Shown here one piece after another: positions 7,487-14,429 of a DNA stretch of 19,064 nucleotides. Every line of letters begins with the position of its first letter. Position 1 is the first letter of the stretch. The translations under genes were made by a program, and so were the position numbers. The stretch is from NCBI GenBank assembly GCA_964529005.1, contig CAZGUH010000063.1, positions 1-19,064 on the forward strand, read 5' to 3'. The notes under the pieces are model-generated. The model saw nothing but the letters and a program-made list of their open reading frames with translations, was not told the origin of the DNA and searched no databases. Source of the stretch: CAZGUH01 sp964529005 (GTDB taxonomy: Bacteria; Actinomycetota; Acidimicrobiia; Acidimicrobiales; Ilumatobacteraceae).

Positions 7487-9453
7487 TGGTAGCTGATCAG
7501 GTCGGGAGCCGGGTCCAGGCGCAGCGCTTCGGCCGGCGTGAACATGTCGATGTCCTCGTCGAAGAAGAGCTTGAAACCGTTCGAGAACGGCGGCACCGCT
7601 TCCACCACGTCGTAGGTCGACAGCTTCTGCTGCTGGGTCCCGAACCCGTCCATGTGGATCGTCAACGCGATGCCGGGCGGCTCTCGCAGCAGTGCACGAT
7701 CGGTGAGCATGCGGTCCTGGAACTGATGCACCACCAGCAGCTTCTCCCCGACCCCCTCGCTGGCGGCGATGTCGGCCAAGTAATCGGCAACGGCGTTCGC
7801 CTCCGCCGCGCTGACCTGTCCCACAACGTCACCGGGCACCTGGCCGGGGCCGACATGCCACGCGGGGTCGAGCGCGACGCCCACGTCGGGCTGGCGGAGG
7901 AACGGTTCGTAGCGACGAACCTCCGCGAGGAAGTCCGATCGGCCGGGCTGAATGTCCAAGATCAGATACAGCCCGTGGGCACGGGCGGCATCCAGGTAGC
8001 GCTGGACGTGCTCAGGCGACGACGGCGAGCGGTACAAGCCATCCGTTCCCGGAAAGCTCGTGGCAATTGTCGCGATCAGTTCGAACGCGCCGAGCACCGG
8101 TCGGTCGCCGTTCTCGTACGNNNNNNNNNNNNNNNNNNNNNNNNNNNNNNNNNNNNNNNNNNNNNNNNNNNNNNNNNNNNNNNNNNNNNNNNNNNNNNNN
8201 NNNNNNNNNNNNNNNNNNNNCACGTCGATGACGAGATGCGCGCGCCCGGAGGTGAAAGCGCACAGCTCGCCGCCGGCGCGCAGCCGATCAACTGCGAGAT
8301 TGGCGATCGTCCGCCCTTGGTCGAAATTCAGATTCGATGCGTTCGGGCGCTCGGTCCCCTCCGGGTGCAGGGTGACCCACCCTCTTTCGCGCGGCGCGTC
8401 GGCGATGATGTTGAGCACGACTGCGCCGGTGCCGGCGGGCACTCCGGCCCGTCCGGCGATGGGCACCGCGAGTGTGCTTTCAGCAGGGCGCATCCCGACA
8501 CCGCTCAGTCGGCCGTCAAAGGCGGGCGCGCCGGGGCGAGTGTCCAGCACTCGGCGGGCCGCCGCGACATCCACTGCCGCCGCGCTCGTTGACGGCAGGG
8601 GGACCCACCCCGCCACGTCGACGATGAGATCTGCCGCCGCCGAGGTGTACAGGCAAACGTCACCATGACCGTCCAGCGCGGTGATGACGGTGTTGGCGAC
8701 TGTTCCACCCGCCGAGTAGTTGAGATTCGAGGCCATGGGCATCTCCTCGTCGCATGCGTGGACGGTGGCGTGGCCCCACGCACCCGCATCGTCAGCCGTG
8801 ACGCTCAGGACGACGGTCGAGGCCCCCGCCGGCACCCCGGCCCGACCGCCCACCGGCAGCTGCAGCGTGCTGGCCCCAGGCCGACCGCCGGTGCCCTGGT
8901 GCTGCCCGTCGAACGTCGACGCGCCCACTCTGGTGTCCAGGAGCCGCCTTGGCGCCGGCAGCATCTCGACGTCCCCCGCGGGAAACCAGCCTGCTACGTC
9001 GACGATCACATAGGTGACACCGTGGTTGAACACGCAGATCGCCCCTCCAACCCCGACGGACACGAGCGCGAAGGCGGCGACCGTGTCGCCCGGCCGGAAG
9101 TTGAGGTTCCAGGCGACCGGCCGCTGCGTTCCGCACGGGAATGCGGTCAGATGCCCCTGCTCGGTCGGCCCGTCCACGGTCAGGTTGACCGCGACCACGG
9201 CGGCGGACGCAGGCACACCGGCACGGTCGGCTATTGGGATTTCGAGCGTCGACCCGAATGCCCGCGTGCCGATCCCCGACAAGACCCCGTCGACGGTCGC
9301 GCCGATCGCACGGGTGTGGACGATCCGCTGCGGCGCCCCGGAGGCGCCAAAGGACGAAGTCGCCGGCACCGACCGGTTCGCCGACCTGTCGGCAACCGGC
9401 GAGAAGGCCGCACACAACAGCGCCGCGCCCGCGGCGAGGGAAGCGAACCGCAT
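7483..9453 (-). CDS. Secreted repeat protein fused (or not) to a conserved C-terminal domain; contains assembly gap
   Basis: The N-terminus has a signal-peptide-like segment (MRFASLAAGAALLCAAFSPV). Three repeats of about 115-120 residues follow at roughly 43-158, 169-284 and 300-411. Each has a start such as RRVLDTRPG, then AGRAGVPAG, ASNLNF, and an end such as LIVDVAGW. Such repeats are common in exported proteins of Acidimicrobiia. After 100 N comes a 211-residue domain with GLYLILDIQPGRSDF, DVGVALDPAWHVGPGQVPG and NGFKLFFDEDIDMFTP, matching a conserved actinobacterial exported protein of unknown function that may be a TIM-barrel-like hydrolase. Because 100 N is a placeholder for unknown length, the frame across the gap is not proven and these may be two genes. 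No strong RBS precedes ATG 9453. Confidence 0.75.
   Translation of the reverse strand: MRFASLAAGAALLCAAFSPVADRSANRSVPATSSFGASGAPQRIVHTRAIGATVDGVLSGIGTRAFGSTLEIPIADRAGVPASAAVVAVNLTVDGPTEQGHLTAFPCGTQRPVAWNLNFRPGDTVAAFALVSVGVGGAICVFNHGVTYVIVDVAGWFPAGDVEMLPAPRRLLDTRVGASTFDGQHQGTGGRPGASTLQLPVGGRAGVPAGASTVVLSVTADDAGAWGHATVHACDEEMPMASNLNYSAGGTVANTVITALDGHGDVCLYTSAAADLIVDVAGWVPLPSTSAAAVDVAAARRVLDTRPGAPAFDGRLSGVGMRPAESTLAVPIAGRAGVPAGTGAVVLNIIADAPRERGWVTLHPEGTERPNASNLNFDQGRTIANLAVDRLRAGGELCAFTSGRAHLVIDVXXXXXXXXXXXXXXXXXXXXXXXXXXXXXXXXXXYENGDRPVLGAFELIATIATSFPGTDGLYRSPSSPEHVQRYLDAARAHGLYLILDIQPGRSDFLAEVRRYEPFLRQPDVGVALDPAWHVGPGQVPGDVVGQVSAAEANAVADYLADIAASEGVGEKLLVVHQFQDRMLTDRALLREPPGIALTIHMDGFGTQQQKLSTYDVVEAVPPFSNGFKLFFDEDIDMFTPAEALRLDPAPDLISYQ
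8121..8220. other. Assembly gap (100 N)
   Basis: Exactly 100 unknown bases, the customary placeholder for a gap of unknown size. It interrupts the secreted repeat-protein gene, so the true distance and the missing coding sequence are unknown. Confidence 0.97.
8221..9327 (-). repeat. Three tandem protein-coding repeats of about 350-390 bases
   Basis: The units span about 9327-8980, 8949-8602 and 8556-8221 (the last is cut by the gap). They are similar in protein (LDTR-G, F.G, GRAGVPAG, ASNLN[FY], T[VI]AN, IVDVAGW) but well diverged in DNA. Repeats like these are prone to assembly collapse, which may explain the gap beside them. Confidence 0.8.
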
Positions 9454-9517
9454 TCACGCGTGTACCCCTGAGGCTCGCTGGTGAGCCGAAACCAACGTCA
9501 CCGTCGCGTCACCGTGA

Positions 9518-10745
9518 GAGGCACGCCTCGTCATCGGCCTCCAGCAGGTCGTGCTCGACGGGCGGTTTCAAGGCGGCCGGCCGACCTACGGCTACCAGCT
9601 CGTCGCCGGCGACCTGCACGCCAACCCGGCCAAGGCAGCCCACGGGCAACGGCTCCGCCACCTCGAACCGGACCCTCTGACCGCCCCGGTGGTGACACGC
9701 ATCTTCGATGCGTTCCTCGCCTGCGACTCAGTCCACGCCATCGCGCGGCAACTCACCGCTGACGCCATCCCGTGCCCCGTCGGCGTCGGACCCGGAGCGA
9801 AACCGCCACCGGGCCCACAACGGCCCTGCGTGGGCGCACTCCGCGGTGCGGGCGATCCTCACGAACCCTCGCTACACCGGCTTCCAAGTCTGGAACCGCC
9901 AGAAGCGCCACGAGATCCTCATCGCGTCCACGACGTCGCCGCCGGCCACGAAACACGCATGCGGTGGAACGACCGCGACGACCGGGTGTGGTCCACGCAA
10001 CCCACACACGTCGCGCTCATCACCACAGAGCAATGGGAACACGCCCAACAACTGCTGGCGTCGACGACCAAGGCCACCACGCGCTCGCCCAAGACCGGCG
10101 CCAGTACGTTCTCGCCGGGATCATCCGCTGCGGCACCTGCCGGCGACGCATGGAAGGCGTCTGGAACCACGGGCGCCCCTACTACCGCTGCCAGCTCCAC
10201 CGCGCCGACCCGACAGACCGGACACAGCACCCGAACACGATCTACGTCCGCGAGGACGCCCTGCTCGCCGGCCTCGACGGCTGGCTCGCCGAACTGTTCG
10301 ACCCATACCACCTCGACGACACTGCGCCACGCTCGCAGTCGCCACCGAACCCGACCCCGACGTCGTCGCCCGCCACGAAGCGATCCGTCGGCGCATCGCT
10401 CAGCTCGACACCGAGCTCGACAGCTATCGCACCGTGATGCGCAACGAGCCCGACGCCGCCGCCACCGTCGGCAAGTGGATCGCGCAGACCACCCTCGAGC
10501 GCCGCCGCCTCGAATCCGCACTCCGCGCCCAACCGAGCAACAAGCTCGCACGAGACGACATCAAGGCACTCGTGGCATCACTCCGAGACATCACCGCCAC
10601 GCTGAACGCGGCCGACCCCGCCGACAAGGCCGAGGTCTACGCCGAACTCGGCATCACCGTGACCTACCACCCAGACCGGCGATTCCTCGTCCGGGCTCGA
10701 CCGCGTGTAGTCGTGACAGTGTCGGAGGGGCGACTCGGACCATGA
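9518..10745 (+). pseudogene. Remnant of a serine recombinase (mobile element), truncated and frameshifted
   Basis: Joined across frames, this encodes the middle and end of a large serine recombinase. Seen in order are FQGGRPTYGYQLV, LEPDPLTAPVVTRIFDAFLA and AIARQLTADAIPCP (frame 1), RNRHRAHNGPAWAHSAVRAI and LTNPRYTGFQVWNRQ (frame 2), VAAGHETRMRWNDRDDRVW (frame 1), a zinc beta-ribbon CGTC...YYRC with Cys codons at 10129, 10138 and 10189 (frame 3), and a coiled-coil C-terminus (ARHEAIRRRIAQLDTELDSY) ending at TGA 10745 (frame 2). The one-base slips lie at the C run 9775-9778, at about 9924, between 10060 and 10092, and at about 10315-10326. The resolvase catalytic domain with its active serine is absent: the frame is closed upstream by TGA 9515-9517. 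It cannot make an active recombinase. The first protein-like start is GTG 9551. Confidence 0.9.
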
Positions 10746-10975
10746 CCCCACCGCTGCTCGGGGCTGGCCGGTACGCCCTGGCAGGGGGAGCTGCGCGGAG
10801 GCGCTGAATTCGTTCGCACCCATCAGGCGCTAGGCCGACGCCGGTCGTCGGTGGCGGAGAGGGCCGCCGAGATCGGCGGTAGGCTGACGACGGCTCAGTC
10901 CAGCACCCTTCGATGGGCCCGGTCGCCGCAGACGCCAGCCGTTGGCCGTTGCGTGAGCAGACCAAGGGAGGCCAC
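10746..10975. other. Intergenic region between recombinase remnant and small-protein island
   Basis: No protein-like frame is seen. The region ends in the strong RBS AAGGGAGG at about 10963-10970. No att-like duplication was recognised by eye. Confidence 0.4.
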
Positions 10976-11047
10976 ATGCCACGATCCCGTTGGACACATT
11001 GCGGTGCCGCGCGAGGCCGCGTGCTCGCCCTCAGGCCATCTGCGTGA
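10976..11047 (+). CDS. Possible leader peptide, or frameshifted 5' end of the next gene (23 aa)
   Basis: ATG 10976 has a near-perfect RBS (AAGGGAGG, five bases upstream), the best in this stretch. It opens a 23-codon ORF beginning MPRSRW and ending at TGA 11045-11047. That stop overlaps GTG 11044, which opens the next frame, as GTGA. Either this is a leader peptide coupled to the next gene, or one lost base separates the true start from the body of the 11044 protein. The related gene at 13319 also begins MPxxRW, which slightly favours the frameshift view. Confidence 0.4.
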   Translation: MPRSRWTHCGAARGRVLALRPSA

Positions 11048-11379
11048 GCGGCTCGACGCGCATCTCATTCACTCTGACGCTGCCAGACGGGCAGTCGCAC
11101 GAATGCCGCGGCCGCCTCGTCGAGACGATCCCAGCCCGTCGCCCGGGGGCGGCACGGTATCGATCGGCCGGAGTCGAGCCCGCTGGCGCCGCGGCCCCGA
11201 CGTGGGTGATCCACGTTCTCGACGGCCCGGAGATCTACGACCAGATGGGCCGCCAATCCGCGCCGCTCGACATCGTCCTCTCCGACGGCCGGACGGGCAA
11301 GGTCCTAATCTCCGACGAGGCAACGCTACGCGGCAGCGGGTTGCTCGTCGATGTTCTGTCCGGAAAGACGGATGGCTGA
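11044..11379 (+). CDS. Small beta-rich protein of unknown family, paralogue 1 (111 aa)
   Basis: I do not recognise the family. The product has an N-terminal strand pair ISFTLTLPDGQSHECRGRL, a Pro/Ala-rich linker, TWVIHVLDGP, and a C-terminal block APLDIVLSDGRTGKVLISDE followed by ATLRGSGLLV. The same blocks occur in the 13703 product (VSFVLTFPDGTMHQCTGRI; DPLEVRIEDGRVGRAVIVND) and the last block also in the 13319 product, so these are diverged copies. Alternating hydrophobic residues suggest a small beta-barrel; there is no signal peptide or membrane span. GTG 11044 overlaps the stop of the upstream short ORF. Its own 3' end overlaps the start of the DUF6188-like gene by eight bases, so the two are probably co-translated. 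Confidence 0.7.
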   Translation: MSGSTRISFTLTLPDGQSHECRGRLVETIPARRPGAARYRSAGVEPAGAAAPTWVIHVLDGPEIYDQMGRQSAPLDIVLSDGRTGKVLISDEATLRGSGLLVDVLSGKTDG

Positions 11380-11791
11380 TCCCACTGAGTTCCTCGACAT
11401 TATCGAGGACCTCGACGGCTTGACCTTCCCGCTGCGTGGCTTGCGAGTCACCCAGATCGCGATCGACCATGGGGTCACCCTCCGATTGCACGGCGGCGTC
11501 GCGGTGGCGATGCAAGGCTCGTTCATCGTCGCTGACGGCGGCGCGCAGGTGCGGCTCGACGTGCGGCATGTGACGGATCTGTCGCCGGCCCTGGCGGTTC
11601 TCGACGCAGTCGTCGACCACGCGCGTGCGTCGTGGGACGGCCTCCTGCGCGTCGCGTTCGCCGGAGGACGCGAGTTCTTCGTTTGGCCATCGGACGACGT
11701 CGAATCGTGGTTCGTGTCGTTCCCCGACGGCCGCTTGTACGCCTCCCGAGCGGGCGGCGGGATCGCCGCGAGGCCAGACCCCCGCGGCTGA
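11372..11791 (+). CDS. DUF6188-like protein of unknown function (139 aa)
   Basis: ATG 11372 lies within the last codons of the upstream gene and has GGAAAG at good spacing, so it is preferred over the upstream frame. The product has several beta strands: GLTFPLRGLRVTQIAIDHGV, VTLRLHGGVAVAMQGSFIVA, then LLRVAFAGGREFFVWPSDDV and ESWFVSFPDGRLYASRAGGG. The final block, a strand, a 'W/P-D-D-.-E-[AS]-W' turn and a 'DGR' strand, is the typical signature of DUF6188 as I remember it. The biochemical role of that family is unknown. It is coupled to paralogue 1 by an eight-base overlap and converges on the SHOCT-like gene eleven bases downstream. Confidence 0.75.
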   Translation: MADPTEFLDIIEDLDGLTFPLRGLRVTQIAIDHGVTLRLHGGVAVAMQGSFIVADGGAQVRLDVRHVTDLSPALAVLDAVVDHARASWDGLLRVAFAGGREFFVWPSDDVESWFVSFPDGRLYASRAGGGIAARPDPRG

Positions 11792-11802
11792 CAGGGCGAG
11801 AG

Positions 11803-12057
11803 TCAGTCGACCCGTAGCTGGGCGAGCAGATGGTCGCGCTGCTCCTCGAACTCGTCGAGGGGCAGCTGATCATCGCTGAAGCGCTTGTGCAGCGCGGCGA
11901 GGCTGTCGAGCACGACTTCTTGGGGCGTCGTGCCGGGAGCGTCCTTCGCGGCGCTGGCCGCTGACTCGGCCCGCGCCTGACGCTTCTCGGCCTTGCGAGC
12001 CGCCTTTTCCCGACGGAGCCGTTCCAGGTCTCGTTTCGAGGTTCGGGGTGTGCTCAT
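11803..12057 (-). CDS. Small protein with SHOCT-like C-terminus (84 aa)
   Basis: The first half (residues 1-40) is a highly charged helix rich in Lys, Arg and Ala (KRDLERLRREKAARKAEKRQ), likely nucleic-acid binding or coiled coil. The second half, LDSLAALHKRFSDDQLPLDE followed by FEEQRDHLLAQL, fits a SHOCT-type motif, a short helical pair typical of the ends of oligomerising or membrane-associated proteins. ATG 12057 overlaps the desaturase stop as ATGA, so translation is likely coupled to that gene. The function is unknown. Confidence 0.75.
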   Translation of the reverse strand: MSTPRTSKRDLERLRREKAARKAEKRQARAESAASAAKDAPGTTPQEVVLDSLAALHKRFSDDQLPLDEFEEQRDHLLAQLRVD

Positions 12058-13157
12058 CGTCGCACCTGCCCGACGATGAGATCGGCCGACGGTGGTGAGG
12101 CGAGCGACTTGAGCAGCCGGGCATGCGAGGCGATCGCCGCGACGACACTCTCATGCAGCCGATACCGCAGCCCGGCTGCGTCGCAGGCAGATCGGAACCG
12201 TCGAGCCAGCAGTGGATAGATCGTGTGTGGCAGCCGCGGCGCGAGGTGATGTTCCAACTGGTGATCGAGACCACCGACGATCCAGCGAAAGACATGACCC
12301 ACCGCGGGCATCGGCGAGCGGATGTCCACCGTGGTCAGCAGCTGGTGACCGACGAAGTCCCGGCCGCGACGCGGAGCATCTGGCCCAGGGAACTCGGCGA
12401 CATCGACGCAATGCGCCAACTGGAAGACCACGGCGAGGACAAGGCCCACTGCCCACGAACACGCCACGTAGAACAGCAGCACCTTCCACCACGGGTTGAA
12501 CACCAACGGCACGACCACTGCCCATCCCAGGTGGCACAGCTTCCCGGCGATCACCTTGCCGGCGACGGCTGCGCTCCGGCGCTGTCCAAGCGGGTGGGCA
12601 CCGATGACGTTGCGGGACAGGTTGCCGAGGTCGCCGATCACCACGTTCTTCAGCGTCATGAACCCATACAGGAACCACAAGTAGATGTGCTGATGGCGAT
12701 GCCAGCGTCGCCACGGTTGGCCCGCGGTGAGCCGAGCGAACGGCGCCTGTGAGATGTCCGTATCGGCCCCGTCGACGTTCGTGTTGCCGTGATGGAAGAC
12801 GTTGTGCTTGACACGCCAGAGCCAGGAGCTCGCTCCCAGCGCGTCGGCGGTGTACGCGACCAGCCTGTTGAGCCAGCGATGCGCCGAGAACGCGCCATGG
12901 TTCGCGTCGTGCATCACGCATGTCGCAGTGGCGATCAGTCCGAGCACCAGCCCGACTGCGCATGCGAAGCGCAACGGGAGCGACACGTCCATGATCACGA
13001 GGCCGATGTAGCTCGACACAGTCACGGCGCCGATGGCGAGCGCCTTGCTCTGGAGCGTGCGCCGTGCCCGCCTGATCTCTGCGTCTGTCGGCAACACTGC
13101 GTGCCATACTGCGGACGCGAGTTCGGTGTCGAGTGCGGGAGCGCCGGTGCCGGCCAT
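12054..13157 (-). CDS. Membrane fatty acid (acyl-CoA/acyl-lipid) desaturase
   Basis: The 367-residue protein has the three histidine boxes of membrane di-iron desaturases: HDANH at residues 83-87, HNVFHH at 118-123, and QLEHH at 300-304 within GGLDHQLEHHLAP. Paired hydrophobic helices lie at about 38-80, 158-170, 205-222 and 226-248. The glutamine in the third box (QxxHH) is shared with front-end (delta-5/delta-6) and linoleoyl-CoA-type desaturases and with mycobacterial DesA3-like enzymes; the double-bond position cannot be told from sequence. These enzymes use O2 and electrons from a ferredoxin or cytochrome-type partner; no such partner is encoded nearby. GGAGGCG precedes ATG 13157 at good spacing. 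It is divergent from the gene at 13319, with 161 bases between. Confidence 0.92.
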   Translation of the reverse strand: MAGTGAPALDTELASAVWHAVLPTDAEIRRARRTLQSKALAIGAVTVSSYIGLVIMDVSLPLRFACAVGLVLGLIATATCVMHDANHGAFSAHRWLNRLVAYTADALGASSWLWRVKHNVFHHGNTNVDGADTDISQAPFARLTAGQPWRRWHRHQHIYLWFLYGFMTLKNVVIGDLGNLSRNVIGAHPLGQRRSAAVAGKVIAGKLCHLGWAVVVPLVFNPWWKVLLFYVACSWAVGLVLAVVFQLAHCVDVAEFPGPDAPRRGRDFVGHQLLTTVDIRSPMPAVGHVFRWIVGGLDHQLEHHLAPRLPHTIYPLLARRFRSACDAAGLRYRLHESVVAAIASHARLLKSLASPPSADLIVGQVRR

Positions 13158-13318
13158 TGTTCAACGCCTCCAGTAGATCGAGCTCAGAAGGAGGCGGTGG
13201 AATCGGCGGTGCCGTGCTGCCGATCGGCGTCTGCGACCAAGAAGTGTGCGATTCACCATATCGCCCGCCCCGAATCGCAGGGTGTCGACCGCTCGCTTCT
13301 GACGAAAGGAGCATCCCG
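13158..13318. promoter_or_regulatory. Divergent intergenic region holding promoters for desaturase and paralogue 2
   Basis: Genes leave this 161-base stretch in both directions, so it must hold both promoters unless read-through occurs. It contains RBSs for each gene (CGCCTCC near 13166-13172 read on the minus strand; AAAGGAG near 13305-13311). I could not settle -35/-10 boxes by eye. Confidence 0.45.
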
Positions 13319-13621
13319 ATGCCCAACAAGAGGTGGGTCAGCGAAACGCAGCTAGCGGCCACCTTCCGCGTCTACGCGGGCCGCAACTCTGATGGAACGT
13401 GCACCGGCATCCTTGTCGAAGAGGTCGAGGAGACCCGCATCGTCCTCGACGGCGCCGCCGAGAGACGTCGGTGGAGGATCGTGGACCTCAAGGGCCCGTC
13501 CCTCCATCACCCGACGGAGTCGCCACGCGATCAGCTCGTCGAGATTGAGCTCGCTGATGGCAGGCGCGGCTCAGGCCTCGTCAGAGGCAGCACCATGACG
13601 GGCGCTGGTCCGCTGGCCTGA
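13319..13621 (+). CDS. Small beta-rich protein of unknown family, paralogue 2 (100 aa)
   Basis: ATG 13319 has AAAGGAG seven bases upstream, an ideal site; the frame upstream of it is not protein-like. The product begins MPNKRWVSETQLAATFRVYA, continues with EEVEETRIVLDGAAERRRWR, and ends in the block LVEIELADGRRGSGLVRGST followed by MTGAGPLA. This last block and the preceding 'W-x-I....GP' match the products at 11044 and 13703. The front half is more diverged and lacks the shared LPDG-type hairpin. There is no signal peptide, membrane span or cysteine pair. The family and function are unknown. It is the first gene of a short plus-strand run. Confidence 0.82.
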   Translation: MPNKRWVSETQLAATFRVYAGRNSDGTCTGILVEEVEETRIVLDGAAERRRWRIVDLKGPSLHHPTESPRDQLVEIELADGRRGSGLVRGSTMTGAGPLA

Positions 13622-13702
13622 CGTCAAGCCCTGCGCACGACGTGAGGGTCGGGCGCGATCCCGGCGGCGGAGAGATACCGTCTGCCCATCCCTGTCTCGC
13701 CG

Positions 13703-13972
13703 TTGGTGTCCTTCGTGTTGACCTTCCCGGACGGGACGATGCATCAATGCACTGGCAGGATCAACCGGCGGAGCGTCCCCACAAACCGCAAGTCGGGCGT
13801 CGGCGCGGTCGAGCAATGGCAGATGGACATCACGTCCGGTCCGAACATGTGGGAAGCGTTCCGCTCACAGACCGACCCACTCGAGGTGCGCATCGAAGAC
13901 GGTCGGGTCGGGCGCGCCGTCATCGTCAATGACGCAACCCTCCACGGCGTTGGCGTGTTGACGAAACCGTGA
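13703..13972 (+). CDS. Small beta-rich protein of unknown family, paralogue 3 (89 aa)
   Basis: The product carries VSFVLTFPDGTMHQCTGRI, QWQMDITSGPNMWEAF, and a C-terminal block EVRIEDGRVGRAVIVND followed by ATLHGVGVL, aligning over nearly its whole length with the 11044 product. The start is uncertain: TTG 13703 and GTG 13706 lack an RBS. A GGAGAG at about 13669-13674 sits upstream, so translation may begin at a non-standard codon further up or a base may be missing. The gene lies 81 bases after paralogue 2 and is probably on the same transcript. It looks cytoplasmic and its function is unknown. Confidence 0.7.
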   Translation: MVSFVLTFPDGTMHQCTGRINRRSVPTNRKSGVGAVEQWQMDITSGPNMWEAFRSQTDPLEVRIEDGRVGRAVIVNDATLHGVGVLTKP

Positions 13973-14157
13973 CCCAACTTCCTGCGGATGCGATGGCTGC
14001 GCTGTTGAACCATGACGCACCCCGCCGGGTGACATCTACCCATAATCCGCCTAGAGATGCGCGATCGTCCGATCTTGACGATCCGCTGACACGGTGCCAG
14101 CGGAGCATCGACGCGCTCGGCGTCCGCGACGGACGCCCCACGATGGCGGTACATTGA
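13969..14157 (+). CDS. Doubtful small ORF coupled to paralogue 3 (62 aa)
   Basis: GTG 13969 overlaps the stop of paralogue 3 as GTGA and opens 62 codons. The later part (DLDDPLTRCQRSIDALGVRD) is protein-like, but there is no RBS and no recognised family. The hairpin at 14119-14137 lies within it, which argues against coding if that hairpin is a terminator. Confidence 0.22.
   Translation: MTQLPADAMAALLNHDAPRRVTSTHNPPRDARSSDLDDPLTRCQRSIDALGVRDGRPTMAVH
14119..14137 (+). terminator. GC-rich hairpin, possible terminator of the paralogue 2-3 transcript
   Basis: GGCGTCCG and CGGACGCC form a perfect eight-base stem around the loop CGA. It lies about 150 bases after paralogue 3 and before the next gene's leader. 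No T run follows; terminators without T runs are common in actinomycetes, but an operator is equally possible. Confidence 0.3.
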
Positions 14158-14222
14158 CGAGACACCTCGTTGAGACGCCATTCACGGCGACGACGCCTCT
14201 CCGACCGATGAGAGAGGACGTC

Positions 14223-14429
14223 ATGCCCAGACCTGCACAGCTTGCCCAAGGTGGTGCGCCGTGGCGGCCGGCGGCTACCGTCGTCGACCCGCCCGAACGA
14301 CGATGCTGGCGGTGCCTCCAGATGTTCGCCGGTGACCCGGACTATGTGCCGATGCACGCTGAGTTCTGGCTGTGCCCGGCATGCGCGCCGAAGCTGCTCG
14401 GCAGCCCGCGAGAGGAGCTGCAGCGATGA
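14223..14429 (+). CDS. Small zinc-ribbon-like protein with CWRC and CPAC (68 aa)
   Basis: ATG 14223 has GAGAGGA about five bases upstream; ATG 14208 in the same frame is a weaker alternative. After a Pro/Ala-rich lead the product has RRCWRCLQMFAGDPDY and AEFWLCPACAPKLLG, that is CxxC-x(21-23)-CxxC, the layout of a small zinc ribbon. Two such knuckles suggest a structural zinc and binding to nucleic acid or protein. The stop overlaps the next start as ATGA, so the two small proteins are made together. No named family was recognised. Confidence 0.78.
   Translation: MPRPAQLAQGGAPWRPAATVVDPPERRCWRCLQMFAGDPDYVPMHAEFWLCPACAPKLLGSPREELQR

Noticed and set aside
8060..8668. Plus-strand ORFs that run through the N block
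   Set aside because: They are open only because N codons cannot give stops, and they are antisense to the repeat protein.
14127..14155. Possible promoter with TACATT as -10 box before the CWRC genes
   Set aside because: The -10 fits TANNNT, but the -35 position falls in the hairpin arm and does not resemble TTGACA.
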